Shown here: positions 8,946-18,053 of the stretch, in pieces
Numbering within the stretch: the first letter of the stretch is position 1
Layout: each line of letters opens with the position of its first letter
Assembly: GCF_003058325.1 (NCBI RefSeq)
Contig: NZ_CP028844.1
Coordinates: 62,001-126,000 of the forward strand
Length of the DNA stretch: 64,000 nt
DNA from: Methylobacterium currus
Lineage (GTDB): Bacteria; Pseudomonadota; Alphaproteobacteria; Rhizobiales; Beijerinckiaceae
Direction: 5' to 3'
Position numbers and translations under genes: made by a program
The notes under the pieces: model-generated
The model's input: only the letters and a program-made list of their open reading frames with translations
Told to the model about the DNA's origin: nothing
Databases searched by the model: none

Positions 8946-8962
8946 GTTCCGCCATACGGAAC
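8946..8962. promoter_or_regulatory. Palindrome in the divergent promoter region, candidate IclR-type operator
   Basis: GTTCCG-N5-CGGAAC lies 45 bp before the Bug gene and about 235 bp before the divergent thiolase-like gene, in the only large gap of this locus (8713-9007). IclR-family operators often have this form, and an IclR gene is the sixth gene of the plus-strand operon. The rest of the gap holds no credible gene. Confidence 0.5.
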
Positions 8963-9007
8963 ACACCCACAAGGGCGGCGGTCTCGGGAACGCTTGTGAG
9001 AGGCGCC

Positions 9008-9970
9008 ATGCACCGTCGGCTGTGCCTGGGTGTGCTCGCGTCGCTGGCCCTGCCGGGGGTGGCGCGCGCGGCCTATCCGGATCGGATCATCCGCATCGTC
9101 GTGCCGTTCCCGCCGGGCGGGACCACCGACATCCTGGCCCGCCTCGTCGCCGACCGGCTCGACAAGCGCTTCGGCCAGCACGCCATCATCGACAACCGGC
9201 CCGGCGCGTCGGGCAATATCGGCACCAAGGCGGTCGCGGGGGCGGCGCCCGACGGCTACACGCTGGTGATGGCGACGACGAACACCCACGGCATCAACGT
9301 CGCGGTGTTCAAGAGCCTGCCCTACGATCCGGTCCGCGACTTCGCCCCGGTCACGGTCGTCGCCTCGACCCCGAACGTGCTCCTGGTCAACCCGGCCTCG
9401 GGCATCGCCGACCTCGCCGCCCTGATCCGCCTCGCCAAGGAGAAGCCCGGGTCGCTCGTCTTCGGCTCGACCTCGACCGGCGGCTCGCCGCACATGTCCG
9501 GCGAGCTCCTGAAGGTGATGGCGGGGATCGAGATGACCCACGTGCCCTACCGGGGCGGCGGGCCGATGCTGAACGACCTCATCGCCGGCCACATCAAGAT
9601 CGGCTTCGACAACCTGCCCTCGGCGATCGGCCATGTCCGGGCCGGGACCCTGCGGGCGCTGGCCGTCACCACCGCCGAGCGCTTCCCGACGCTTCCCGAC
9701 GTGCCGACCATGGCGGAGGCCGGGGTGCCGGGCTTCGACGTGCCGGCCTGGTTCGGCCTCCTGGCGCCCGCCGGCACCCCGCGTCCCGTGATCGACCTGC
9801 TGCAATCGCGGATCGCCGCGGTGCTCGCCGAGCCCGAGACCCGGGCGCGGCTCCTCGAGCTCGGGGGAACGCCGGGCGGCATGAGCCCGGACGCCTTCGG
9901 GGAGATCGTGCGGCGCGAGGTGGCCCGCTGGCCGGCGGTGGTCGCCCGCACCGGTGTGGCAATCGAGTAG
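9008..9970 (+). CDS. Bug-family (tripartite tricarboxylate transporter) substrate-binding protein
   Basis: A 320-residue periplasmic binding protein with a signal peptide ending near 'PGVARA' (residue 21). It carries 'VVPFPPGGTTDILARLVAD', 'IIDNRPGASGNIG', 'HVPYRGGGPMLNDLIAG' and the C-terminal 'SPDAFGEIVRREVARW', all family hallmarks. It is the first gene of an operon that also encodes TctB and TctA, so this is the natural TctC component of a complete tripartite carboxylate importer. The ATG follows GAGAGG closely. It is similar to, but not identical with, the Bug protein at 4159-5130. Confidence 0.94.
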   Translation: MHRRLCLGVLASLALPGVARAAYPDRIIRIVVPFPPGGTTDILARLVADRLDKRFGQHAIIDNRPGASGNIGTKAVAGAAPDGYTLVMATTNTHGINVAVFKSLPYDPVRDFAPVTVVASTPNVLLVNPASGIADLAALIRLAKEKPGSLVFGSTSTGGSPHMSGELLKVMAGIEMTHVPYRGGGPMLNDLIAGHIKIGFDNLPSAIGHVRAGTLRALAVTTAERFPTLPDVPTMAEAGVPGFDVPAWFGLLAPAGTPRPVIDLLQSRIAAVLAEPETRARLLELGGTPGGMSPDAFGEIVRREVARWPAVVARTGVAIE

Positions 9971-9981
9971 GGGAGAGACCG

Positions 9982-11349
9982 ATGGCACTGCGGATCGGAT
10001 CGGGCTCGGCCTGGTGGGGCGACCGGCTGGAGCCGGCGCAACGCAACGCCGAGCACGGCGACCTCGACTACCTGTGCTTCGAGACGATGGCCGAGGCGAC
10101 GATCTCGGCCGCCCAGGTGCGCAAGCGCCGCGACCCGTCCTTCCCGGGCTACGACACCTATCTCGACGACCGGATGCAGCGGGTGCTGCCCGGCTGCCTC
10201 AAGCGCGGCACCAGGATCATCAGCAACCAGGGCTGGATCAACCCGGAGGGCGCGGCCGAGCGCATCGTCCACTGGCTGCGGGAATGCGGGGCGCCCAAGG
10301 GCACCAAGGTCGCGGCCATCTCCGGCAGCCTGATCACCGACCGCGTCCTCGACCTCACCGACACCCTGATGGAGGACGGGAGGCCGAGTGCGGCGCTCGC
10401 AGGCCAGATCGTCTCGGCCGAGGCCTATATGGGCGCCGAGCCGATCGTCCAGGCCCTGCGCGAGGGCGCGCAGATCGTCGTCACCGGCCGCGTCGCCGAC
10501 CCGTCGATCTTCATGGCGCCGATGATGCACGAATTCGGCTGGGACGCCCTCGACCACGCCCGCCTCGGGCCCGGCAACGGCATCGGCCACGTGCTCGAAT
10601 GCGGCGCGCAGGCCACCGGCGGCTATTTCTGCGATCCCGGCTTCAAGGACGTGCCCGACCCCTGGGACCTCGCCTTCCCGATCGCCGAGGTCGAGAGCGA
10701 CGGCTCGGCCATCATCACCAAGGTCAGGAATTCCGGCGGCGCAGTGAATATCCGGACCCTCAAGGAGCAGCTGTTCTACGAGGTGCACGACCCGGGCAAC
10801 TACATCACCCCGGACGTGGTGGTGGACTTCACCACGACCGAACTCGAGGAGGTCGGCCCCGACCGGGTGCGGGTCTCGCGCATCTCCGGCAAGCCGCGCA
10901 CGCCCACCCTCAAGGTGTCGATCGCCTGCCAGGAAGGCTTCATCGGCGAGGACATGTTCTTCTATGCCGGGCCGGGCGCCTTGCGGCGGGCGGAGCTGGC
11001 CAAGCGCATCCTCGAGGAGCGGTTCCGCATCGTGGGCTTGCAGGCCGAGGAGTTCCGGATCGACTTCGTCGGGCTCAATGCCATCCATGGCGGCACCGTG
11101 TCGAAGGGGCCGAACGCTGCGAAGCAGCCAGAGCCCTACGAGATCGCCGTGCGGGTCGCGGCACGCACGAAGACCCGTGAGGAGGCCATGAAGGTCGGCC
11201 GCGAGGTCGACGGCATGGCGGTGTCCGGCGTCGGCATGACCGGCAAGCGCGTGCCGCACCAGGACCGCACCCGCGAGGTCATCGGCGTCTGGTCGTCGCT
11301 GGTGCCGCGCGAGGCCCTGCGCCCGGTGATCACGCTGTACGAGAGCTGA
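9982..11349 (+). CDS. AtuA-type (DUF1446) acyclic terpene utilization family protein
   Basis: A 455-residue protein of the DUF1446/AtuA family from its first residues ('MALRIGSGSAWWGDRLEPA') through 'VVTGRVADPSIFMAPMMHEFGWD' near 170 and 'FVGLNAIHGG' near 360. AtuA was named from the citronellol/geraniol (atu) cluster of Pseudomonas; its biochemical role is not established. The usual C-terminal ferredoxin-fold part is absent here and is encoded by the next gene, so this is a split version. The start ATG has a GGGGAGAG site 5 bp upstream and lies 11 bp after the Bug gene. Confidence 0.88.
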   Translation: MALRIGSGSAWWGDRLEPAQRNAEHGDLDYLCFETMAEATISAAQVRKRRDPSFPGYDTYLDDRMQRVLPGCLKRGTRIISNQGWINPEGAAERIVHWLRECGAPKGTKVAAISGSLITDRVLDLTDTLMEDGRPSAALAGQIVSAEAYMGAEPIVQALREGAQIVVTGRVADPSIFMAPMMHEFGWDALDHARLGPGNGIGHVLECGAQATGGYFCDPGFKDVPDPWDLAFPIAEVESDGSAIITKVRNSGGAVNIRTLKEQLFYEVHDPGNYITPDVVVDFTTTELEEVGPDRVRVSRISGKPRTPTLKVSIACQEGFIGEDMFFYAGPGALRRAELAKRILEERFRIVGLQAEEFRIDFVGLNAIHGGTVSKGPNAAKQPEPYEIAVRVAARTKTREEAMKVGREVDGMAVSGVGMTGKRVPHQDRTREVIGVWSSLVPREALRPVITLYES

Positions 11350-11369
11350 CTCGAACGGGAGCCGATTCC

Positions 11370-11732
11370 ATGCGCCTGATGCTGCAGCACGTGGCCCATG
11401 TCCGCTCCGGCGACAAGGGCAACACTTCGAACGTCACGGTGATCGCCTACGAGCCGGACCTGTATCCGTACCTCAAGGACCAGCTCACCGCCGAGAACTT
11501 CAAGGCGTTCTACGCCGGAATGGTGACCGGCCCCGTCACCCGCTACGCGGTCGACCACCTCGGCGTCCTCAACTTCGTCGCCGAGGGGGCGCTCGGCGGG
11601 GGCGTGTCGCGCTCGCTCTGCCTCGACAATTACGGCAAGGCGCTCTCGGCCGCGATCCTCGGCTTCGAGATCGAGGTGCCCGACAGCCTCGCCAACCTGC
11701 TCCGCAACTATCACCCGGAGGCGGTGTCGTGA
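11370..11732 (+). CDS. AtuA-like ferredoxin-fold small protein
   Basis: A 120-residue protein starting 'MRLMLQHVAHVRSGDKGNTSNV'. The 'aHaRSGDKGn' signature matches the C-terminal domain normally attached to AtuA proteins. Here it stands alone, 20 bp behind the N-terminal partner, and the two probably form one enzyme. Its stop codon overlaps the GTG start of tctB (GTGA). No signal peptide or membrane segment is seen. Confidence 0.82.
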   Translation: MRLMLQHVAHVRSGDKGNTSNVTVIAYEPDLYPYLKDQLTAENFKAFYAGMVTGPVTRYAVDHLGVLNFVAEGALGGGVSRSLCLDNYGKALSAAILGFEIEVPDSLANLLRNYHPEAVS

Positions 11733-12178
11733 CGGCGACGCTCGTCAAGCGATATGCCGCCGGCGGGCTGATGGTGCTGTTCGGCCTCGCCGTCGTTCTC
11801 GAGGCCCGCACCTTCGGCCTCGGCAGCCTCACCCGCGTCGGGCCCGGGCTGTTCCCGATGATCGTCGGCAGCGCGCTCGGCCTCGTCGGCGTGCTGATCG
11901 CGGTGACGCCCGAGGCGGGACACGAGGCCGAGGAGGGCGGCCGGCCGGACTGGCGCGGCTGGGCCTGCATCGTCCTCGGGATCCTGCTGTTCGTCCTCCT
12001 CGGCGAGCATCTCGGCCTCGGCCCCGCGACCTTCGCCTGCGTGTTCGTCTCGGCGCTCGGCGACCGCCAGGGCAGCCCGCGCGCCGCGCTCCTGCTGGCC
12101 CTCGCGATGACGGTCGTGGCGGGACTGGTCTTCACGCTGGGGCTCAAGTTCCAGATGCCGTTCTGGCGCGGATGGTGA
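11729..12178 (+). CDS. tctB: Tripartite tricarboxylate transporter small membrane subunit TctB
   Basis: A 149-residue protein with about four hydrophobic segments, typical of TctB. The first helices carry 'RVGPGLFPMIVGSALGLVG', the family signature, followed by a charged loop (DWRGW) and two to three further helices. It pairs with TctA to import a carboxylate driven by an ion gradient. Start is GTG, overlapping the previous stop by 4 nt; tctA begins 4 bp after its stop. Confidence 0.92.
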   Translation: MTATLVKRYAAGGLMVLFGLAVVLEARTFGLGSLTRVGPGLFPMIVGSALGLVGVLIAVTPEAGHEAEEGGRPDWRGWACIVLGILLFVLLGEHLGLGPATFACVFVSALGDRQGSPRAALLLALAMTVVAGLVFTLGLKFQMPFWRGW

Positions 12179-12182
12179 CCCG

Positions 12183-13730
12183 ATGGACAACACGCTCGCC
12201 AACCTCGTCCACGGCTTCGGAATCGCGCTGCAGCCGCACAACTTCCTGTTCAGCCTCGTCGGTGTCCTGATCGGCAACCTCATCGGCGTGCTGCCCGGAA
12301 TGGGCATCATGGCGACGATCTCGATCCTCCTGCCGCTCACCTTCGGCATGCCGCCGGTCGCCGCGATCCTGATGCTCGCCGGCATCTATTACGGCGCGCA
12401 ATATGGCGGCGCGATCTGCTCGATCCTGCTCAACCTGCCCTGCCACCCGTCCCACGCCGTCACCTGCCTCGACGGCTACCCGATGACCCGGCAGGGGCGG
12501 GGCGGCGTCGCGCTCGGCATCACCATGCTGGCGGCGTTCTTCGGGGCCGCCTTCGGCATCGTGCAGATGATCCTGTTCGCGCCGTTCCTGGTGCAGATCG
12601 CCTTCAAGTTCGGCCCGGCCGAGATCTGCACCCTGATGCTGCTCGGACTCTTGGCCGGCGCGACGCTCGCCCGCGGCTCGGCCCTCAAGGGCGTGGCGAT
12701 GACGCTCGTCGGCATCGTGCTCGGCAGCGTCGGCAGCGACCTCGACACCGGCACCAGCCGGTTCACCTTCGGGTCGATGTCGCTCTACAACGGCATCGAC
12801 CTCGTGGCGGTGGCGCTCGGCTTCTTCGGCATCGCCGAGTTCCTGAAGAGCATCAACACCATCTCGGTCGGCGACCTGTCGCGCGTGAAGGTCCGGATGC
12901 GCGACATGCGGCCGAGCCGGGCCGACCTGCGCGAGGCCGCGATGCCGATCCTGCGCGGGACTCTCGTCGGCAGCCTGTGCTCGCTCATCCCCGGCACCGG
13001 GCCGACCATCGCCTCGTTCATCGCCTACGCGGCCGAGAAGCGGGTGAGCCGCAACCCGGAAAAATTCGGGCGCGGCGCGATCGCCGGCGTGGCGAGCCCC
13101 GAGGCCTCGACCCATTCCTCGGTCCAGGGCGACTTCGTGCCGACGATGAGCCTCGGCATCCCGGGCGACGCCGTGATGGCGCTGATTCTCGGCGCGCTCA
13201 TCATCCAGGGCATCACGCCGGGCCCGCAGCTGATGACCGAGCATCCGGACATGTTCTGGGGCCTGATCGCCAGCTTCTGGATCGGCAACATCCTGCTCGT
13301 CGTGCTCAACGTGCCGCTGATCGGGGTGTGGGTGAAGCTGTTGCGGATCCCGTTCCGCTACCTCTACCCGTGTGCCCTGTTCTTCATCTGCGTCGGCGTC
13401 TACTCGACCAACAACGAGATGGCGGGGGTGATCCAGACCCTGGTGATCGGCGTCGTCGGCTACGGGCTGATGCGGCTCGGCTTCCACCCGGCCCCGGTGC
13501 TGCTCGGTTTCGTGCTCGGGCCCCGCCTCGAGGAGAACTTCCGCCGGGCCCTGATGCTCTCGCGCGGCGACCTCACGACCTTCGTCGACAGCCCGATCAG
13601 CGCAACCTTCGTCGGGCTCGCGGTGGTGCTGGTGGCGGCGCAAGTCTACCTTGCCCGCAAGGCGCGGGTGCCGCGGATCGCGCCTCAGGTGGTCGCGGGC
13701 CGGCCGGCGGTGGTGCTGGAGGAGCCGTGA
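12183..13730 (+). CDS. tctA: Tripartite tricarboxylate transporter large permease TctA
   Basis: A 515-residue, roughly 11-12-helix permease. Diagnostic TctA blocks are 'GNLIGVLPGMGIMATISILLP' near 37-57, 'IYYGAQYGGAICSILLNLP' near 68-86, 'LCSLIPGTGPTIASFIAYA' near 270 and 'VASPEASTHSSVQGDFVPT' near 305. It forms the transport channel with TctB and takes substrate from the Bug protein at 9008. Length is normal and the frame intact. Confidence 0.95.
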   Translation: MDNTLANLVHGFGIALQPHNFLFSLVGVLIGNLIGVLPGMGIMATISILLPLTFGMPPVAAILMLAGIYYGAQYGGAICSILLNLPCHPSHAVTCLDGYPMTRQGRGGVALGITMLAAFFGAAFGIVQMILFAPFLVQIAFKFGPAEICTLMLLGLLAGATLARGSALKGVAMTLVGIVLGSVGSDLDTGTSRFTFGSMSLYNGIDLVAVALGFFGIAEFLKSINTISVGDLSRVKVRMRDMRPSRADLREAAMPILRGTLVGSLCSLIPGTGPTIASFIAYAAEKRVSRNPEKFGRGAIAGVASPEASTHSSVQGDFVPTMSLGIPGDAVMALILGALIIQGITPGPQLMTEHPDMFWGLIASFWIGNILLVVLNVPLIGVWVKLLRIPFRYLYPCALFFICVGVYSTNNEMAGVIQTLVIGVVGYGLMRLGFHPAPVLLGFVLGPRLEENFRRALMLSRGDLTTFVDSPISATFVGLAVVLVAAQVYLARKARVPRIAPQVVAGRPAVVLEEP

Positions 13731-13750
13731 GGAATGGCTGGAGTGACCGC

Positions 13751-14566
13751 ATGAGCCCGCCCGCTGCTGCTGACGACGCTCCGCCTCCGGCGCCCGCCGC
13801 GCCCGAACCGAATGCGGTCCAGAAGGTCTGCGCCGTGCTGCGGGCGCTCGCCGCCCCCGCGCCCCGGCGCCTCACCGAGCTGTCGGCCGAGACCGGGCTC
13901 AACAAGGTGACGGCCCTGCGCATCCTCGACACCCTGGCGCAGGAAGGCTTCGCCGCCCGCGCGGCCGACGGCCGGCGCTGGCGGCCCGGGCCGGAGCTGA
14001 TGGCGCTCGCGGCGAGCGCCGGCCGGCCCGACGACCTGCGGGCGCTGGCGCGGCCGAGCCTCGTGCGGCTCGCCGAACTGTCCGGCGACACGGTGCTGCT
14101 CTCGGTGCGCAGCGGCGTCGAGGCGGTCTGCGTCGAGCGCGAGATCGGCTCCTACCCGATCCGGGCGAACTACCTCGATATCGGCAGCCGGCGCCCTCTC
14201 GGGGTCGGGGCCGGCGCCATGGCGCTGCTCGCCTGGCTGCCCGACCGGGAGGTCGACGCGATCCTCGGCATCGTGGTCCAGCGCCTCGGTCCCTATCCGC
14301 GCCTGAGCCAGGCCGAGATCCGCACCCGCGTGTCGGAATCCCGGACGCGCGGCTACGTCGTGCTCCTCGATCAGGTCGTCGACACGATGGGGGCGATCGG
14401 CGTGCCGGTGCGCGACGCGGCCGGCCGCACCGTCGCGGCGCTGAGCATCGCGGCGCTCACCACCCGCATCCGGGCGCGCGAGGCGGAACTGGCGGAGGCA
14501 CTCCGACGCGAGGCCGACCTGATGGAGCGCGAGCGGATCCCCGTCGGGCCAGGTGGCGTGTCATGA
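13751..14566 (+). CDS. IclR-family transcriptional regulator
   Basis: A 271-residue regulator. A winged HTH at about 36-80 ('RRLTELSAETGLNKVTALRILDTLAQEGF') is followed by an IclR effector domain with 'VERE', 'PLGVGAGAMALLAWLP' and 'GYVVLLDQVVDTMGAIGVPV'. The ATG giving MSPPAAADD was chosen; an upstream GTG in frame overlaps the tctA stop codon. It probably controls this transporter/enzyme operon, perhaps through the GTTCCG-N5-CGGAAC palindrome at 8946. Confidence 0.92.
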   Translation: MSPPAAADDAPPPAPAAPEPNAVQKVCAVLRALAAPAPRRLTELSAETGLNKVTALRILDTLAQEGFAARAADGRRWRPGPELMALAASAGRPDDLRALARPSLVRLAELSGDTVLLSVRSGVEAVCVEREIGSYPIRANYLDIGSRRPLGVGAGAMALLAWLPDREVDAILGIVVQRLGPYPRLSQAEIRTRVSESRTRGYVVLLDQVVDTMGAIGVPVRDAAGRTVAALSIAALTTRIRAREAELAEALRREADLMERERIPVGPGGVS

Positions 14567-14579
14567 CACGGAGGCACGA

Positions 14580-15689
14580 TTGAACATCGTCGACATCCAG
14601 TCCCAGATCGTCTCGCTGCCCTTCGATATGGGCGGCCCGCCCACCACCTTCGCCGGCAAGGCCTGGACCCATCTCGATATCCTGCTGGTGCGGGTCGAGA
14701 CCGACGAGGGGCTGGTCGGCTGGGGCGAGGCCTTCGGGCACGCCGGCATCGGGGCCACCCGCGCCGCCCTCGACGGGATCGTGGCGCCGCTCGTCCTCGG
14801 ACGATCGTCCGGCGACATCGCGGCGCTGACCCGCTCGGTGCTCCACGCCACGCACCTGCTCGGCCGCAATGGCGCGTTCGTCTTCGCCTTCTCAGGCGTC
14901 GAGACGGCCCTGTGGGACCTCGCCGGCAAGCGGGCGGGCCAGCCGGTCGCCCGCCTCCTCGGCGGCGTCCGCGAGCGGCTGCCGGCCTACGCCTCGCTGC
15001 TGGCCTACCACGACCCCGCGCTCGTGCGCCGCAACGTCGAGGCGGCGTGTGCTGCCGGCTACCGCCACATCAAGCTGCACGAGGTCACCGAGGAGGCGGT
15101 CGCCGCCGGTTCGGACGTGGCGCGGGCGCATGGGGCCGCCCTGATGGTCGACGTCAACTGCGCCTGGAGCGTCCAGGCGGCCCTCAGAATGGCCGACGCC
15201 TTCGCGCCCCACGATCTTTACTGGTTCGAGGAGCCGGTCTGGCCGCCGGAGGATACGCATGGTCTTGCCCAGGTGCGGGCCCGCGGCATCCCGATCGCCG
15301 CTGGCGAGAACACCGCCGGGCTGTTCGGCTTCAAGGCGCTGATCGAGGCCGGCGCGATCGACGTCGCCCAGCCGAGCGTGACCAAGATCGGCGGCGTCGG
15401 TGAGATGCTGCGGGTCATCACGCTCTGCGAGGCGCACGGGGTCCGGGCCGCCCCGCACAGCCCGTATTTCGGTCCCGGCCTGATCGCCACGATGCACGTC
15501 ATCGCGGCGCGCGTCGAAGACCCGCTGGTCGAGGTGCTGTGGCTCGACATGGAAGCCAACCCGTTCGATCCTTGGGTCCGGGCCGAGAACGGCCACGTGC
15601 GGCTGCCCCCCGGCCCCGGCCTCGGCTGCGACCCGGATCCGGGCGTGCTGGACCGCTATCGGGTCGGGCAGGTCATCCGCACAGCATAG
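14580..15689 (+). CDS. Enolase-superfamily (mandelate racemase/muconate lactonizing) enzyme
   Basis: A 369-residue MR/MLE-family enzyme that would abstract a proton alpha to a carboxylate. Expected elements are visible: the base region 'YRHIKLHEV' (KxH where many members have KxK), metal ligands in 'MVDVNCAWS', 'WFEEPVWPPED' and 'IAAGENTAG', and the C-terminal His in 'AAPHSPYFGPG'. The start is a TTG five bases after GGAGG, 13 bp past the iclR stop. With the next gene it forms a tandem pair; substrates could be sugar acids, hydroxy acids or lactones, and cannot be fixed from sequence. Confidence 0.88.
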   Translation: MNIVDIQSQIVSLPFDMGGPPTTFAGKAWTHLDILLVRVETDEGLVGWGEAFGHAGIGATRAALDGIVAPLVLGRSSGDIAALTRSVLHATHLLGRNGAFVFAFSGVETALWDLAGKRAGQPVARLLGGVRERLPAYASLLAYHDPALVRRNVEAACAAGYRHIKLHEVTEEAVAAGSDVARAHGAALMVDVNCAWSVQAALRMADAFAPHDLYWFEEPVWPPEDTHGLAQVRARGIPIAAGENTAGLFGFKALIEAGAIDVAQPSVTKIGGVGEMLRVITLCEAHGVRAAPHSPYFGPGLIATMHVIAARVEDPLVEVLWLDMEANPFDPWVRAENGHVRLPPGPGLGCDPDPGVLDRYRVGQVIRTA

Positions 15690-15702
15690 GGAAGGACACG
15701 CC

Positions 15703-16791
15703 ATGAAGGTCGACCGCGTCGAGACGCGTCCCATCACCTTGCGCCCGGAGCGGCCGATCGGCTCGGCCCTCGGCCAGCTGCACAGCTTCGGCTGCATCCT
15801 GGTCACGGTGCGGGCCGACGGGCTCACCGGCGAGAACATCGTGTTCACGCTGAACGACCGGCGCACCAGGGTGCTGCGCGCGCTCATCGACGAGATGGCC
15901 GACCTGGTGGTCGGCCAGGATCCCGGCCACATCGCCGGCTTCTGGTCGCGGGCCTGGCGCGACGTGAATTTCATGGGCCACAAGGGCATGCCCGTCATGG
16001 GCATCTCGGCCCTCGACGGGGCCCTGTGGGACCTCGCGGCCAAGCGCGCCGGGCTGCCACTCTACCGGATGCTCGGCGGGGCGAGCGCCCGGGTGCCGGC
16101 CTACCATTCCGGCGGCCTGTGGCTCGACCGCTCGACCGACGAGCTCGTCGCGGAGGCGGAGAGCTTCAAGGCGGCGGGCTTCCGGATGATGAAGATGCGC
16201 CTCTCGGCCGGCGATCCGGACTGGAACGTCGCCCGGGTGCGGGCGGTCCGCGAGGCGATCGGCCCGGGCATCCGCCTGATGGCCGATGCCAACCAGGGGC
16301 TGACCGAGAACGACGCCATCCGGCTCGGGCGCCGGCTGGAAGAGTTCGACCTCACCTGGTTCGAGGAACCGCTGCCGGCCTGGGACGTCGAGGGGCTGGC
16401 CCGCGTCGCCGCCGCCCTCGACACGCCGATCGCCAGCGGCGAGACCGACTACACCCGCTACGGCTTCCGCCGGATGATCGAGCTGCGCTCGGCCGACATC
16501 CTGATGCCGGACCTCCAGCGGGTCGGCGGCGTCACCGAGTTCATGCGCGTCGGCCACCTCGCCGAGGCGCACGACCTGCCGGTCTCGAGCCACCTGTTCC
16601 CGGAGCAGAGCCTGAGCGTGCTCGGGGCGCTGGCGAACGCCCATTCCCTCGAAGTCATGCCGTGGTTCTCGAGCTTGTACTGCGAGAGACTGGACTTCGC
16701 CGACGGATACGCCATCGTACCGGAGCGGCCAGGCTTCGGCTTCACCTTCGACGAGGACCGGATCCGGCACCTGGAGCAGCAAGGCGCTTAA
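15703..16791 (+). CDS. Enolase-superfamily (mandelate racemase/muconate lactonizing) enzyme
   Basis: A 362-residue second MR/MLE enzyme directly following the first (13-bp gap). Motifs are 'FRMMKMRLSAGDPDW' (KxR in place of KxK), 'LMADANQGLT', 'WFEEPLPAWD', 'IASGETDYTRYG' and the base His in 'PVSSHLFPEQSL'. The metal site is complete, so it should be active as a dehydratase, racemase or cycloisomerase. It differs from the first paralogue in its acid/base residues, so the two probably act on different intermediates or stereoisomers. Confidence 0.9.
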   Translation: MKVDRVETRPITLRPERPIGSALGQLHSFGCILVTVRADGLTGENIVFTLNDRRTRVLRALIDEMADLVVGQDPGHIAGFWSRAWRDVNFMGHKGMPVMGISALDGALWDLAAKRAGLPLYRMLGGASARVPAYHSGGLWLDRSTDELVAEAESFKAAGFRMMKMRLSAGDPDWNVARVRAVREAIGPGIRLMADANQGLTENDAIRLGRRLEEFDLTWFEEPLPAWDVEGLARVAAALDTPIASGETDYTRYGFRRMIELRSADILMPDLQRVGGVTEFMRVGHLAEAHDLPVSSHLFPEQSLSVLGALANAHSLEVMPWFSSLYCERLDFADGYAIVPERPGFGFTFDEDRIRHLEQQGA

Positions 16792-16833
16792 ACAAAACCG
16801 CGCCGGCTGACGTGACAACGGGAGGAGGACGCC

Positions 16834-18030
16834 ATGGTGACGACGAACCGTCGTGCGCTCGTGATGAATGCTGCCGGCCTCGCGGGGGCGGCGGCCCTCG
16901 GGTTTCCCCGGCCGGCCCTGGCGCAGGGAGAGCCCCTGCGCATCGGCTGGCTCGCGGCGATGACCGGTCCCAGCTCGGCCCCGACGGTCGGGTTCAACCG
17001 CGGCGTGGTCTTCGCAACCGAGGCGATCAACGGCGCCGGCGGCATCAAGGGCCGCAAGATCGAGATCGTCACCCGCGACTCGCAAGGCGACCCGACCAAG
17101 GCGGTCAACGCCGTGCAGGAGATGATCAGCCAGGCCAAGGTCCACGCCATCTGGGGTCCGACCAATTCCGGCGAGGCCCTGGCGACGACCCCGATCATGG
17201 CGCGGGCGAAGATGCCGAACATCCACCCCTGCGTGATCGATAGCCTGATCGATCCGGCGAAGTACCCCAACGCCTTCCGCATCGCCCCGTCGAACACCCA
17301 GTGGGACGATGCGGTGCGCAATTACTGCCTCAAGGTGCTGAAGGTGAAGCGCGTCGCGGTGATCGGCGACACCACCGGCTACGGGGTCACCGCCGCCAAG
17401 GCCTCGGCCGCGGCGTTCAAGCAGGACGGGGCCGAGGTGGTCTATCTCGGCAACATCGATTCGACCCAGCCCGACATGACTCCCGACATGCTGCGCGCCC
17501 GCAATGCCGGCGCCGAGACGCTGGTGGTGTGGAGCGTGTCGACCGGCATGGATGCCCGCCTGTTCAACACCCGCGCCCGGATGGGCTGGGACGTGCCGAT
17601 CGTCGGCCACCCCTCGATGGCCTCGGGCGAGATCGGCGGGCTCCTGGAGAAGCCGGCGAACTGGGACAAGGTCTACGCGGTCGGCTACCGCAGCTGCTCC
17701 TACGACGAATCCGGCAAGCTCACCCCGCGCAGCGAGGAGTTCGTCGCCCGGCTGAAGGGCAAGGTCCCGCTCTCCGACACCCTGCTGTGGTGGGTGGCGG
17801 CCGGCTACGACGCGGTCAGCCTGATCGCCAAGGCGGTGGAGGAGACGGGGTCCAGCGCGCCCGACGCCATCGTCAAGCACTGGAACGGGCTGACGAAGTA
17901 TCCGGGCATCTTCGGCGACTACACCTATACGGCAAAGGAGCATAACGGCTACCCGACCGAGGAGGTGGTGATGTCGGCGGCGAATTCCGGCCGCGACGGC
18001 AGCTTCCGGCTCGCCCCGGGCTATTCCTGA
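16834..18030 (+). CDS. ABC transporter substrate-binding protein, branched-chain amino acid (LivK) type
   Basis: A 398-residue periplasmic type-I binding protein with a twin-arginine-like N-terminus ('NRRALVMNAAGLAG') and cleavage after 'ALAQ'. The mature start 'LRIGWLAAMTGPSSAPTVGF' and 'INGAGGIKGRKIEIVTRDSQGDP' are typical of Peripla_BP_6 members. It heads a Liv-type ABC operon with permease, permease-ATPase and ATPase genes following in order. The ligand could be an amino acid, an amide or an aromatic acid. It begins 42 bp after the enolase genes and may be cotranscribed with them. Confidence 0.93.
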   Translation: MVTTNRRALVMNAAGLAGAAALGFPRPALAQGEPLRIGWLAAMTGPSSAPTVGFNRGVVFATEAINGAGGIKGRKIEIVTRDSQGDPTKAVNAVQEMISQAKVHAIWGPTNSGEALATTPIMARAKMPNIHPCVIDSLIDPAKYPNAFRIAPSNTQWDDAVRNYCLKVLKVKRVAVIGDTTGYGVTAAKASAAAFKQDGAEVVYLGNIDSTQPDMTPDMLRARNAGAETLVVWSVSTGMDARLFNTRARMGWDVPIVGHPSMASGEIGGLLEKPANWDKVYAVGYRSCSYDESGKLTPRSEEFVARLKGKVPLSDTLLWWVAAGYDAVSLIAKAVEETGSSAPDAIVKHWNGLTKYPGIFGDYTYTAKEHNGYPTEEVVMSAANSGRDGSFRLAPGYS

Positions 18031-18053
18031 CGAAGGGGGGAGGGAGCGCCGCC

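Noticed and set aside
8709..8972. 87-codon minus-strand frame before the thiolase-like gene
   Set aside because: No family resemblance, no good ribosome site, and it covers the probable operator and promoter region.
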